Shown here in pieces: positions 48,709 through 56,663 of a stretch of 64,000 nt of DNA. The notes below the pieces were generated by a model. The model was not told the origin of the DNA. It did not search any database and saw nothing but the letters and a program-made list of their open reading frames with translations. Every line of letters starts with the position of its first letter. Position 1 is the stretch's first letter. This stretch comes from HGM13233 sp964478515. GTDB taxonomy: Bacteria > Bacillota > Clostridia > Oscillospirales > Ruminococcaceae. The stretch spans positions 1-64,000 of the forward strand of contig CAYZIL010000008.1 in NCBI GenBank assembly GCA_964478515.1, written 5' to 3'. Position numbers and translations under genes: made by a program.

Positions 48709-49731
48709 TTATGCCTCGTCGGGATATCTGTATTTGTACTCGTCAGACTGACGGTACTCGTCGGCGTTGTCAAGACGGACCTGCTCCACGGGGACAAGGT
48801 GCAGACCGGTCTCGCCAGAACCGTACATGATGCCGACAGCAAGGTCGACAGCCTGACGGATCATGCCGGGCGCGTATGTGTTGGTGACGATGTTCAGTCC
48901 GAGCTCGTCAAGAGCGGGCTGCATCTCGTCGAGGACGGCCTTCTGGGCGCCGACGCCGACAAGAACTTCGATATTGGTCTGTTTGCCGTACTCACGCAGA
49001 GCCTGCAGGATGCCCAGCAAAGGCTCGTCGTCGTGGGTGTAGATGGCACGGACCTGGTCGATGGCTTCCTGGGTGGAGTTGGACAGCCAGTCGGTCATCT
49101 GCTCGTAGCCGGTGTCACGGGACCACATGGTCAGGAAGGTCTGGTCGGTGACAAAAGCGGAGTCGATGTTGTCGTTGTAGCTGGACGTACGCTCGACAGC
49201 GGCCTCAGAGGTGTCGCCCTCGAAAATCAGTACGTGGATGGTCTCGCCGGCGGCGATATCTTCCTCAAAATAGGTGTTGAAGTAGTTGGCAGCCTCGGTA
49301 CCGACAGCAACCTGGTCGCCGGTCATCTCGGCGGTCGGGGTGAAGTCGGGTATAAGACGGTCATAAACTACCAGGGGAATGCCGGCGTCCATGATGGACT
49401 GGGCGGCGTTGGTCAACGGAGAACCGTCGATCGGCCAAAGAAGAACGGTGTCAATCTCGTACATCTCAAGAGCGGTGGCGATTTGGTCGGTCTGCTCACC
49501 GGCGTCGTCGGTGTTATAGACTTTGTACTCAAAGCCCTTTTCAGCAGAAGTGACCTCGAGAGCGCCAACGCACTGCTCGATGGACTCGGCGGTAAAGCCG
49601 TGGTCCGCACTGGGCATGAAGACTACCAGCAGGGGCTTGTCGCCGCTGTCGGTGTCTGAACCGCCGTTGCCGCACGCGACAAGCGCGAAGACAAGGACGA
49701 GGCTCAGTACGATTGCAAGAACCTTTTTCAT
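48709..49731 (-). CDS. Sugar-binding lipoprotein of the ABC transporter
   Basis: The 340-residue product has a lipoprotein signal peptide ending ALVACGNGG (Cys20), followed by a two-lobed periplasmic-binding fold of the ribose/galactose type (VVFMPSADHGFTAESIEQCVGALE; LLWPIDGSPLTNAAQSIMDAGIPLVVYDRL; VGVGAQKAVLDEM). The Asp/Arg pair in VVYDRL matches the sugar-contact region of family members. Codon use is more restricted than in neighbours, as expected for a highly expressed gene. It binds the imported sugar outside the membrane. Confidence 0.94.
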   Translation of the reverse strand: MKKVLAIVLSLVLVFALVACGNGGSDTDSGDKPLLVVFMPSADHGFTAESIEQCVGALEVTSAEKGFEYKVYNTDDAGEQTDQIATALEMYEIDTVLLWPIDGSPLTNAAQSIMDAGIPLVVYDRLIPDFTPTAEMTGDQVAVGTEAANYFNTYFEEDIAAGETIHVLIFEGDTSEAAVERTSSYNDNIDSAFVTDQTFLTMWSRDTGYEQMTDWLSNSTQEAIDQVRAIYTHDDEPLLGILQALREYGKQTNIEVLVGVGAQKAVLDEMQPALDELGLNIVTNTYAPGMIRQAVDLAVGIMYGSGETGLHLVPVEQVRLDNADEYRQSDEYKYRYPDEA

Positions 49732-49810
49732 TTACATATCCTCCTAATATTTTGTTAAACCGTCGTTGTGACGGTGTTAACCGGATTCAGTTGCCGTTAA
49801 AACGGCGTTA

Positions 49811-50953
49811 TCACTCTACGGTGACCCATTTGCGCTCTTTTGCGCTCTCTAATATTTTATCACAAAGAACTATCTCGTGTCGACCCGTCTCGAAATTTGC
49901 ATAGGGCGGGTTTTCCGACGGATGACCGATGTCGGCGTAAATAGCGCGGAAGCTGTTTTTAAACGCGTCCGGGAAGCCCTCGCCGTGCCCGCCGGGGTAA
50001 GCGGCGTTTACGCGTACCGACTCGTCGAGCATGCCGGGGTTCTTTTCAAACAGGCAGCTGTACTCGCCGCGGCGGCCCAAACGCACCTCGTTGCAGGTGT
50101 CGCAGCACCAGGTGGCGGACTGCTTCATTCCGGCAACGGTCAGCTCGAGCATGGCGTTGCGTCCGGGAATTATCTGGCTGAACACCGCGCTGCCGAGTGC
50201 ACCGTTGGACAAACGGAACATCAGGTTGGCGTGGTCCTCGGTAGTGACGTCAATAACCTGGAAATTGTCAGCGCCGCCGGCCGAGCCGGTAAATGTCTCG
50301 CTGTTGGACGCGAGCGGTTTTTTGCGCTGCGGGTGCAGTATCATAAAGTCGGCACAAACCTCGCTCACCTTGAGACCGGTGATATTCTCAATAGTGTCAA
50401 GCCAATGGGTGCCGATATCAGACACGGCGCGGGTGGCGCCGGACTCTTTGGCCTCGACACGCCAGTTGTAGTCGGTGTCATAAAGCAGCCAGTCCTGGAC
50501 AAACTCGCCGTATACGGCGTGAATCTTGCCGAACTCGCCCTTTTTGACCATTTCCTTCAGCTGCGCGGTCATGGGATACCAGCGGTTGTGGTAGTTGACG
50601 CCGCCGACCAGGTTTTTCTCCTTGGCCTTGGCTATCATCTTGTCAGCCTCTTCCAGCGTGACGCACATCGGCTTTTCGCAGACGACGTTGACGCCGTGGT
50701 CCATGGCATAAAGCGCTATGTCGCAGTGGGTAAAGTTAGGCGTGCAGATATGCAAAACGTCGAGATTTTCCTTGGCGATCATCTCTTTGTAGTCCGCATA
50801 GGCTTTGGGAACACCCAAATTGTCGGCTTTTTTGTCGCCGTCAACCGGGTCGGCAATGGCGACAACGTCAACGTTTCCCAGCCGGCGCAACGCCTCAATG
50901 TGGGCGACGCCGATAAAACCGACGCCGACTACGGCACTTCTGTACTTCTTCAT
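49811..50953 (-). CDS. Gfo/Idh/MocA-family sugar oxidoreductase
   Basis: The 380-residue protein has an N-terminal Rossmann domain (VVGVGFIGVAHIEALRRLG), the cofactor-site motif VVCEKPMCVTLEEAD with its catalytic Lys, and SDIGTHWLDTIENITG with the Asp and His of the active site. A C-terminal substrate domain follows. This family oxidises or reduces secondary hydroxyls of sugars, inositols and glycosides, often at C3. Paired with a TIM-barrel isomerase/epimerase, as here, it recalls systems that make 3-keto-glycosides for beta-elimination. AAAGGAGATATTATTT precedes the ATG. Confidence 0.93.
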   Translation of the reverse strand: MKKYRSAVVGVGFIGVAHIEALRRLGNVDVVAIADPVDGDKKADNLGVPKAYADYKEMIAKENLDVLHICTPNFTHCDIALYAMDHGVNVVCEKPMCVTLEEADKMIAKAKEKNLVGGVNYHNRWYPMTAQLKEMVKKGEFGKIHAVYGEFVQDWLLYDTDYNWRVEAKESGATRAVSDIGTHWLDTIENITGLKVSEVCADFMILHPQRKKPLASNSETFTGSAGGADNFQVIDVTTEDHANLMFRLSNGALGSAVFSQIIPGRNAMLELTVAGMKQSATWCCDTCNEVRLGRRGEYSCLFEKNPGMLDESVRVNAAYPGGHGEGFPDAFKNSFRAIYADIGHPSENPPYANFETGRHEIVLCDKILESAKERKWVTVE

Positions 50954-50986
50954 AAATAATATCTCCTTTTGAATACGCCTTAGTCT

Positions 50987-51982
50987 TTAGTTTTTCAACG
51001 CGGCGTCAAAAGCGACGTCAGACGGCTTTATGCGCAGGTCCTTGACATATTTGCACGACTCGGTCGCGCCCTGAATGCGGTCCATACCGCTGTCTTCCCA
51101 CTCTATGGAATATGGCCCCTCGTAGCGGGCGGCGTTGAGCTCGCGGACTATGTCCTCGAAATTGACCTGACCGCGGCCTATGCTGCGGAAGTTCCAGCGC
51201 CGGCGCGTGTCGCCGAAAACAAGGTGGGAGCCGAGAATGCTCGCGCAGTCCTCGTCGGAGATATATATGTCTTTGAAATGGACGTGGTAAATGCGGTCGG
51301 GATAGCTGCGAATAAGCATGTGCGGCTTAATTCCCTGCCACAGCAGGTGACTGGGGTCAAAGTTAAAGCCGACAGTTTCGCGGTAATCAAACAGTTCCAG
51401 GAACTGCTTGCAGGTGTAAATATCGTAGGCGATTTCGGTGGGGTGGACTTCCAGCGCGTATTTTATGCCCTGGCGGTCAAACTCGTCGAAAATCGGCGTC
51501 CAAAGCTCTTTCAGTCTGCCCATTCCGTCGGCGATCATCTGGTCGGTCGTCTGCGGGAAGGAATACCAGAAGTTCCAGATGGGCGAGCCGGTAAAGCTGG
51601 TCGAAACGTTCGCGCCCAGGTTTTTGCAAGCAGCCGGGATGTGCATCATCTGGTCTATTGCCCAAGCGCGCATCTCGTCGGGTTTGCCTTTGACCGACTC
51701 GGGAACCAGGTTGTTGTGACGGATGTCGTACTCGTCGCCGACAATCTGACCGGCGACGTGGCTGGAAAGCGCCCAGACCTTTAGGTCATACTTTTCGAGA
51801 ATAGCCTTCTTTTCCTCTGCGTACGACTTGTCGTTGGCACACTTGACAGCGTCCATGTGGTCGCCGCCGGCGCCGATTTCAAGTCCGTCGTAGCCCATTT
51901 CGTGCGCGAGCTTGCAGACCTCCTCGAAAGGCAGGTCGCCCCACTGACCTGTAAGCAAAGTTACGGGATTCTTTTTCGCCAT
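50987..51982 (-). CDS. TIM-barrel sugar isomerase/epimerase (AP endonuclease 2 fold)
   Basis: The start is ATG 51982, with GGAGG 8 bases upstream. The 331-residue TIM barrel opens VTLLTGQWGDLPFEEVCKLAHEMGYDGLEIG. Metal-binding residues sit in YALEVHPTEIAYD (Glu and His), FNFDPSHLLWQG (Asp/His), RIYHVHFKDIYI (His) and YSIEWEDSGMD (Glu). Relatives include 3-keto-sugar epimerases/eliminases, inosose dehydratases and xylose-isomerase-like enzymes. It is the first gene of the ten-gene operon, 33 bases before the Gfo/Idh gene. An inferred role is to isomerise, epimerise or eliminate from the keto-sugar made by the oxidoreductase. Confidence 0.9.
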   Translation of the reverse strand: MAKKNPVTLLTGQWGDLPFEEVCKLAHEMGYDGLEIGAGGDHMDAVKCANDKSYAEEKKAILEKYDLKVWALSSHVAGQIVGDEYDIRHNNLVPESVKGKPDEMRAWAIDQMMHIPAACKNLGANVSTSFTGSPIWNFWYSFPQTTDQMIADGMGRLKELWTPIFDEFDRQGIKYALEVHPTEIAYDIYTCKQFLELFDYRETVGFNFDPSHLLWQGIKPHMLIRSYPDRIYHVHFKDIYISDEDCASILGSHLVFGDTRRRWNFRSIGRGQVNFEDIVRELNAARYEGPYSIEWEDSGMDRIQGATESCKYVKDLRIKPSDVAFDAALKN

Positions 51983-52042
51983 GTTACTGACCTCCAAGCA
52001 TAATAATCTTTGCGCGCTGCTGCGCGGTTATTTCTTCTACCT

Positions 52043-52070
52043 ATTATAGATAGCCGAAATTGATAGTCAA
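52043..52070 (-). promoter_or_regulatory. Sigma-A promoter of the sugar operon
   Basis: On the minus strand TTGACT (52065-52070), 16 bases, TATAAT (52043-52048). Confidence 0.78.
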
Positions 52071-52097
52071 CATTTTAATTGAATTTGTAATTAATTT

Positions 52098-52112
52098 TTG
52101 TTATTTCAACAA
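52098..52112. promoter_or_regulatory. Small inverted repeat upstream of the sugar-operon promoter
   Basis: TTGTT-ATTTC-AACAA, perfect 5-bp arms, about 28 bases upstream of the -35. It could be a site for the DeoR protein or an activator, but the sequence is A+T-rich and chance is not excluded. Confidence 0.35.
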
Positions 52113-52318
52113 TTTTTCTGCAAATTATTTGTTTATTTCGCTCTGTCCCCGCTTTAGCGGCGCGGCGCTGCTATTATTATTAACAAAATGTCTTGTCTCA
52201 GTAATTTTTCGAACTATAAAAGCTTACCCGTCATTTTTTATTTCCCGGTGGCTTAAACGCTCAGCATTCCGGCAAACGCAACTGCTGTTTTCTGGGCTAG
52301 TGCGCAAAAGCGCAATAA

Positions 52319-52358
52319 AAAAGCGCACCCGCCGCACAGCTGCGGGGCGCGCTTTTTT
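52319..52358. terminator. Bidirectional terminator after lexA
   Basis: Stem AAAAAAGCGC...GCGCTTTTTT with inner CCCGC-CGCA/TGCGGGG pairing. Six T residues follow on both strands; it ends 13 bases after the lexA stop codon. Confidence 0.85.
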
Positions 52359-52371
52359 GGCGCGGTGAATT

Positions 52372-52953
52372 CTATTCGCAGTAGCGCACCACACCGACAA
52401 CTTTGCCGAGTACAGCGACTTGCTCGCACATTATCGGCTGGTAGTCGGGGTTGCACGGGCGCAGTTCTATTTTGCCGTCGGTGTGATAGAGCTTTTTACA
52501 GGTAGCCTCGTCTTCAATAAGCGCGACAATTGTGTCGCCGTCGTCACACGACGGTGTGCGCCGCGCGACAATGTAGTCGCCGTTTAGTATGCCGGCGTCG
52601 CGCATGCTCTCGCCCTGTATGCGCAGCGCAAAAAGCTCGGAGCTTTTGTAGCGCAAATTGTCGAAGGCAATATAGCCGTCAATATTCTCCGCCGCCAAAA
52701 TAGGCGCGCCGGCGGCGACTGTGCCCACAATAGGCACGCTGAGCGTCGCCGACTCGCGGTTGAGCGAAACATTGCGGCGTTTGCCGGTGTCGATATTTAT
52801 AGCGCCGTCGTCCTCAAGCTCGTGCAAATAGCGGTGGACTGTGGCGGTGGACTTTATACCGAGCGCGGCGCATATCTCCCGCACCGAGGGCGGCGTATTG
52901 AAGGAATTGTCGACAAGATACTGTAAAATCTCGCTTTTCAAATTCTTATTCAT
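52372..52953 (-). CDS. lexA: LexA repressor
   Basis: LexA represses SOS genes and cleaves itself when RecA filaments form. This 193-residue protein has an N-terminal winged helix (VDNSFNTPPSVREICAALGI; STATVHRYLHELEDDG), the cleavage site Ala-Gly in VAAGAPILA, the catalytic Ser in RIQGESMRDAGI and the catalytic Lys in EATCKKLYH. ATG 52953 is preferred: MNKNLKSEILQYL is the family start and GGAGCAGGG precedes it, whereas a longer frame would begin upstream of the -10 region. A LexA-like box lies between its promoter and start codon, consistent with autoregulation. Confidence 0.95.
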   Translation of the reverse strand: MNKNLKSEILQYLVDNSFNTPPSVREICAALGIKSTATVHRYLHELEDDGAINIDTGKRRNVSLNRESATLSVPIVGTVAAGAPILAAENIDGYIAFDNLRYKSSELFALRIQGESMRDAGILNGDYIVARRTPSCDDGDTIVALIEDEATCKKLYHTDGKIELRPCNPDYQPIMCEQVAVLGKVVGVVRYCE

Positions 52954-52964
52954 ATCCCTGCTCC

Positions 52965-53014
52965 AAACGTTTGTTTTATAAAACCAGTATAGCAAACCCG
53001 CCGCAAAAAAACAA
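52965..53014 (-). promoter_or_regulatory. lexA promoter with overlapping LexA-like box
   Basis: On the minus strand TTGTTT (53009-53014), 17 bases, TATACT (52986-52991). The 12-base element AAAC-GTTT-GTTT (plus strand, 52965-52976) fits the RAACNNNNGTTY form and lies just downstream of the -10. Confidence 0.72.
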
Positions 53015-53094
53015 TATCTTACGCAATTTATTTGCGAGCTAATTTATTTAACATTTATTCATACAGGCTTAACACTTTTTCCTGCGGCCGATTA

Positions 53095-53207
53095 TATAAT
53101 GTGATTGTAAGAGTTTACCGCATGCAAAGTACATGAATTATTCCTCTTCATTACTGTTACCCCTTATAACCTCGAGCCGCGACAATTTGTCGCGGCCCAT
53201 TTTTTTA
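53095..53207 (+). ncRNA. Candidate short transcript with intrinsic terminator
   Basis: A TATAAT at about 53095 lies upstream of roughly 70 bases with no usable frame, ending in a perfect 10-bp stem GCCGCGACAA/TTGTCGCGGC (53176-53196) followed by CCATTTTTTT. No gene precedes it on this strand, so the terminator has no other obvious client. A small RNA of about 100 nt is plausible; the -35 is poor. Confidence 0.4.
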
Positions 53208-53471
53208 CCTTGTGGACGGTTGGCTGACTCTGTGCTATACTCTGGTCGTCAACGGCCAGGCACTGTAAATATACCGCCGGCATGGGCCCGGTGCAGGTGG
53301 AACGGGAAAAGAGCCGGGAAAACGCTTTCGATACCAGCTGCGCGTTTTACGGCGAAAAACCACACGGCGCTTTCGACCGGGGCGACCGTACGAAAAATCA
53401 AAAGCAGCCGGGTGTTTAAGGCTGAGAAATTCCTCTCGTGCTGAATTTCAACCTCCAAGGGAGAGACTAAC
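53208..53471 (+). other. Leader of the CDP-alcohol phosphatidyltransferase gene, with a possible 45-codon frame
   Basis: An extended -10 (TGCTATACT, 53234-53241) starts a ~230-base leader. Inside is a 45-codon frame from ATG 53282 to TAA at 53419 (MGPVQVEREKSRENAFDTSC...) with coding-like codon choice but no ribosome-binding site. The same region is rich in short complementary G/C blocks and could instead be a structured RNA. Confidence 0.35.
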
Positions 53472-54002
53472 ATAAAAAATTTTGCAAACGTCATTACCTG
53501 CTCAAGATTTGTCTTCGCTCTCGCCGTCATTGTCAGCGCGCCGTTCTCGCCGCTGTTCTGGGCGGCCTATTGTTGCGGGGTGCTCAGCGATTTGGCAGAC
53601 GGATTTGTCGCCAGAAAACTGCACAGCGAGAGCGACGCCGGCGCAAAGCTCGACAGCGCTGCGGACGTGCTCTTCGCGCTGGCAATAGCCGTTTTCGCCG
53701 CCAAAAGCAACCTGGTGCCGCTGTGGCTGTGGTGGTGCGCGGCGGGCATTGCCCTGCTTCGCTGCACCGGCTATCTGATAGGCTGGCGCAAATACCGGAC
53801 TTTTACCGCAATACACACCTACGCCAACAAAATTACCGGCGCTCTGCTCGTGGCGGCGCCGCTGCTTATTCACATTGCGGGCATAACCGCCGCGGGCGTC
53901 GTCTTCTGCGCGGCGGCACTGGTATCCACAATAGAAGAAATTATTATCGTAACCGCCTGCAAAAAACTCGACCGCGACTGCCGCAGCGCGCTGACAATGT
54001 AA
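53472..54002 (+). CDS. CDP-alcohol phosphatidyltransferase, apparent AUA start
   Basis: This membrane enzyme condenses CDP-diacylglycerol with an alcohol such as glycerol 3-phosphate, inositol or serine. The diagnostic DGx2ARx8Gx3Dx3D motif is complete: DGFVARKLHSESDAGAKLDS followed by AAD. The 176-residue length and several spans fit. Homologues begin MKN(I/F)xNxxTxxRF; here the frame reads ATA AAA AAT TTT, with GGGAG 8 bases before the ATA and no ATG, GTG or TTG nearby. The next acceptable start (GTG 53580) would delete the first span and part of the enzyme. Either AUA is used as start or the gene is weakly expressed. The acceptor alcohol is unknown. Confidence 0.8.
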   Translation: MKNFANVITCSRFVFALAVIVSAPFSPLFWAAYCCGVLSDLADGFVARKLHSESDAGAKLDSAADVLFALAIAVFAAKSNLVPLWLWWCAAGIALLRCTGYLIGWRKYRTFTAIHTYANKITGALLVAAPLLIHIAGITAAGVVFCAAALVSTIEEIIIVTACKKLDRDCRSALTM

Positions 54003-54071
54003 TTGCGCGCTGCCGAAACAGACAACCGCGCCCCACCTTAACGATAAGCGCGGTGTGCTCTGAACGCAAAA

Positions 54072-54122
54072 ACGCCTTTTGTCAGCTGCCAACGGGGCGT
54101 TTCGGTTCGTCTGGTTAGGCTC
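54072..54122. repeat. Intergenic repeat, copy B
   Basis: Same spaced pattern as 24107-24157 (ACGCCTTTTG, N17, GTTY, N4, TCGTCT, N2, TTAGGCTC). It lies between a plus-strand gene end and a minus-strand terminator. Confidence 0.6.
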
Positions 54123-54163
54123 GTGTGAATTTCGCGAAGGGAATCTGTGCCAAAGCACAAAAA

Positions 54164-54199
54164 CAGGGCGGCGCCGTTTTGAATAGCGGCGCCGCCCTG
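54164..54199 (-). terminator. Terminator of the peptidase C26 gene
   Basis: Perfect 13-bp stem CAGGGCGGCGCCG/CGGCGCCGCCCTG, followed on the minus strand by TTTTTGTGC. Confidence 0.85.
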
Positions 54200-54255
54200 A
54201 AAGTTATATTGTCAAGCTCCCTTACGGCAGCCCGCTTTGCTGTCTTTCGGCAAGC

Positions 54256-54942
54256 TCAGTCGCGCGCGCAGTCGGCGACGAAGGCTTGGAACACGCGCAG
54301 GTGCACGGAGTCGAGCGGCATGCGTTCGGGGTGCCACTGCAAGCCGAGGAAAAAGCGGCCGTACTCGGGCATCTCCACCGCCTCGCTCACGCCGTCGCTC
54401 GCCTTTGCGGTTATCTGCAGCGGCGGCACCGTGCGCGCACAGGCCTGGTGATGGATGGAATTTACCTCAAGCTCGCTCGCGCCGTATATTGACGCCACCA
54501 GCGAGCCCTCTTTTAGCGTGACGCTGTGGCAGGGTTTGTCGGTCTGGTCGTCGTGCCAGTGGTCAAGCGCGCCCTCGCACTCTTTGAGCGTGTCCTGGTA
54601 GACGTCGCCGCCGAAAAAGATGTTCAGAATCTGCTCGCCGCGGCATATGCCCAGCATTGGCTTGCGCGCTTCGTAAAACGCGCGGATGAGCCGGTATTCA
54701 AGCCGGTCGCGGTCGTCGTCAATCTTTTTGCACCAGCTTTTGACGCTTTGGCCGAACAGCGCCGGGTTGACATCGCAGCCGCCCGGCAGCAGCAGTCCGC
54801 CGTAGCCGGCCGCTATCTTGGTCGCCTCCTCGTCACTGTCCACATATTTGAATCTGACCGCCTGCGCTCCGGCAGCAGCCAACTTTTGCTCGTACCTTTC
54901 GGTGGAGTCCCCAATGTCGGTTATTGCAATATTGACGCTCAT
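54256..54942 (-). CDS. Peptidase C26 / gamma-glutamyl-gamma-aminobutyrate hydrolase family protein
   Basis: The 228-residue class-I glutamine-amidotransferase fold has the nucleophile elbow PMLGICRGEQILNIFFGGDVYQD (Cys in GICRG), GLLLPGGCDVNPALF (oxyanion loop) and GLQWHPERM with the catalytic His and Glu. PuuD-like members hydrolyse gamma-glutamyl amides in polyamine breakdown, but no other such gene is adjacent, so substrate is open. It is monocistronic, with a strong terminator. Confidence 0.92.
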   Translation of the reverse strand: MSVNIAITDIGDSTERYEQKLAAAGAQAVRFKYVDSDEEATKIAAGYGGLLLPGGCDVNPALFGQSVKSWCKKIDDDRDRLEYRLIRAFYEARKPMLGICRGEQILNIFFGGDVYQDTLKECEGALDHWHDDQTDKPCHSVTLKEGSLVASIYGASELEVNSIHHQACARTVPPLQITAKASDGVSEAVEMPEYGRFFLGLQWHPERMPLDSVHLRVFQAFVADCARD

Positions 54943-55094
54943 AAAAAATACCTCTTAACGCCTAATTCCCAAATATTATATCATCGGTGTCGCTCAATGT
55001 GTAGCAATTGCCGAAAATCCGGCAATACGTCTGGAAATCGCCGCGCCAATAGTTTATAATTCGTGTAGTTTGCAGACCATGGAGGTATTATTAA

Positions 55095-55943
55095 TTGAAT
55101 GTAAAAGTGACCGCCGACAGTACCTGCGATCTTCCATCTGAAATTGTTGCCAAATACGGCATCGAAATAGTTCCATTATATATTATGATGGACGACAAGG
55201 CCTACCGCGATACGATAGATATCACCCGCCCCGATGTTTTCGCCTATTTTGAAAAAACCGGCAAGCTGACACAGACAGCCGCCGTCAACACCGAGGATTA
55301 CCGCGAGGTATTTGCCCGCAACCTTAAAGACCACGACGGATTAGTCCACTTTACAATAAGCAGCGAGATGTCCAGCTGCTACCACAACGCCTGCGAGGCA
55401 GCAAAAAAATTCAAGAACGTCTATGTTGTCGACTCTCGCAATCTCTCGTCCGGCATCGGGCAGTTGGTTATTGACGCCGCCGAACTCGCCCGGGACGGCA
55501 AGTCCGCCAATGAGATATTCAAAGCCGCCGAGGAGCGCAAAGAACTGCTCGACGTAAGTTTTATTCTCGACACTCTCACCTACCTTGCCAAGGGCGGGCG
55601 CTGTTCTTCACTGTTGGCACTCAGCGCCGGGCTGCTGCAAATAAAGCCCTGCATAGAGGTAGTCAACGGCACTATGGGCGTCGGCAAAAAATACCGCGGC
55701 AAAATGGTACAGGTGCTGCAAAGTTATGTCCGCGACCGGCTTGAGGGACGCGACGACATCGACTACGGCCGCATCTTTATTACCGACTCCGGCTTTTCGC
55801 AGGATGTTATTGACGCGGTGACCGAGACCGTAAAAGAGTGCGGCCCCTTCAAACAGATACTTTATTCTCAGTCCGGCTGCACCATCTCCAACCACTGCGG
55901 TCCCAATTGCCTGGGTATTCTCTATTTCCACACCGCAAAATAA
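55095..55943 (+). CDS. DegV family fatty-acid-binding protein (second copy)
   Basis: The 282-residue product has VTADSTCDLPSEIVAKYGIEIVPLYI, GKLTQTAAVNTEDYREVF, HFTISSEMSSCYHNA (carboxylate-binding Ser) and FILDTLTYLAKGGRCSSLLAL with the Lys-Gly-Gly-Arg turn, all of the DegV family. It is clearly different from the copy at 37220, suggesting preference for another fatty acid. The start is TTG 55095, behind GGAGGTATTATTAA; no ATG lies at the family N-terminus. A TATAAT lies about 40 bases upstream. Confidence 0.93.
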   Translation: MNVKVTADSTCDLPSEIVAKYGIEIVPLYIMMDDKAYRDTIDITRPDVFAYFEKTGKLTQTAAVNTEDYREVFARNLKDHDGLVHFTISSEMSSCYHNACEAAKKFKNVYVVDSRNLSSGIGQLVIDAAELARDGKSANEIFKAAEERKELLDVSFILDTLTYLAKGGRCSSLLALSAGLLQIKPCIEVVNGTMGVGKKYRGKMVQVLQSYVRDRLEGRDDIDYGRIFITDSGFSQDVIDAVTETVKECGPFKQILYSQSGCTISNHCGPNCLGILYFHTAK

Positions 55944-55954
55944 GCATTTTTTTA

Positions 55955-55993
55955 ACGGCCGCTGAAGGACATCTTTCGGCGGCCGTTTTTTGG
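55955..55993 (+). terminator. Terminator of the second degV
   Basis: Stem ACGGCCGC...GCGGCCGT, with further imperfect pairing inside, followed by TTTTTTGG. Confidence 0.8.
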
Positions 55994-56119
55994 GAAAGTG
56001 GCGAGCGCCCCACCGAGCCGCCAACCACTTGCCCGCCTCAAGCGCGCCGCAGCTCGTTTTTAAGCGGACAAATTCCCGCAGCGCGGGTAAGTTTTTTACC
56101 GCGGCGGAAAGGACAGAAT

Positions 56120-56530
56120 ATGCCGACTTTACCTGCAGAACCAACAGCGCAGGAAATACGCTCGCTTATCGGCGAAAAAGATTTTGGCTACTGGAACGCT
56201 CTGCGCGCTGAAATTGACCGGTTGTACGATATGAATCACCAATGGAACGACGGCGGCAAAAAATGGGTTTACGAGTACAAATACCGCCGCGGGGGCAAGA
56301 CGCTGTGCGCTTTTTACGCCAAGCGCGACGCGATGGGCTTTATGCTTATTTTCGGAAGTAAAGAGCGTGACAAAATCGCAACTATTCGCAGCGAGCTGAG
56401 CGAGCGCGCTCTGAACACATACGACGCCGCGCCGACCTACCACGACGGCAAGTGGGTAATGTTCGACGCGCAAACCGATATCGGCGACCTGAAATTGCTG
56501 CTGGCAGTCAAGCGCAAACCGAACCGGTAG
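56120..56530 (+). CDS. DUF3788 family protein
   Basis: The 136-residue product starts MPTLPAEPTAQEIRSLIGEKD, behind GGAAAGGACAG. It carries the DUF3788 pattern: an aromatic helix (YWNALRAEIDRLYDMNHQWN), KKWVYEYKYRRGGKTLCAFYAKRDAMGFMLIFG and a C-terminal WVMFDAQTDIGDLKLLLAVKRKP. The fold is a small alpha/beta domain of unknown function, sometimes related to stress proteins. It is monocistronic between two terminators. Confidence 0.82.
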   Translation: MPTLPAEPTAQEIRSLIGEKDFGYWNALRAEIDRLYDMNHQWNDGGKKWVYEYKYRRGGKTLCAFYAKRDAMGFMLIFGSKERDKIATIRSELSERALNTYDAAPTYHDGKWVMFDAQTDIGDLKLLLAVKRKPNR

Positions 56531-56570
56531 CTTTCGCCGGACACGGGGCCGAAAGTCCAAACACAAACAA

Positions 56571-56603
56571 ACGCGCCGCTGTTCTAATTGAACAGCGGCG
56601 CGT
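56571..56603. terminator. Bidirectional terminator between DUF3788 and 5'-nucleotidase genes
   Basis: Perfect 14-bp stem ACGCGCCGCTGTTC with a 5-base loop. Flanking T/A tracts are short. Confidence 0.7.
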
Positions 56604-56663
56604 TAAACATACCCGTGCGGGCGGCAGCGGCTCCGGTCGGCTTTTTTGAGCCAAACGCGCCGC

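Noticed and set aside
53133..53444. 103-codon plus-strand frame
   Set aside because: Starts inside the candidate small RNA, crosses a strong terminator and has no family character.
53502..54158. Minus-strand frame opposite the phosphatidyltransferase
   Set aside because: Antisense to a gene with a complete catalytic motif; no ribosome-binding site.
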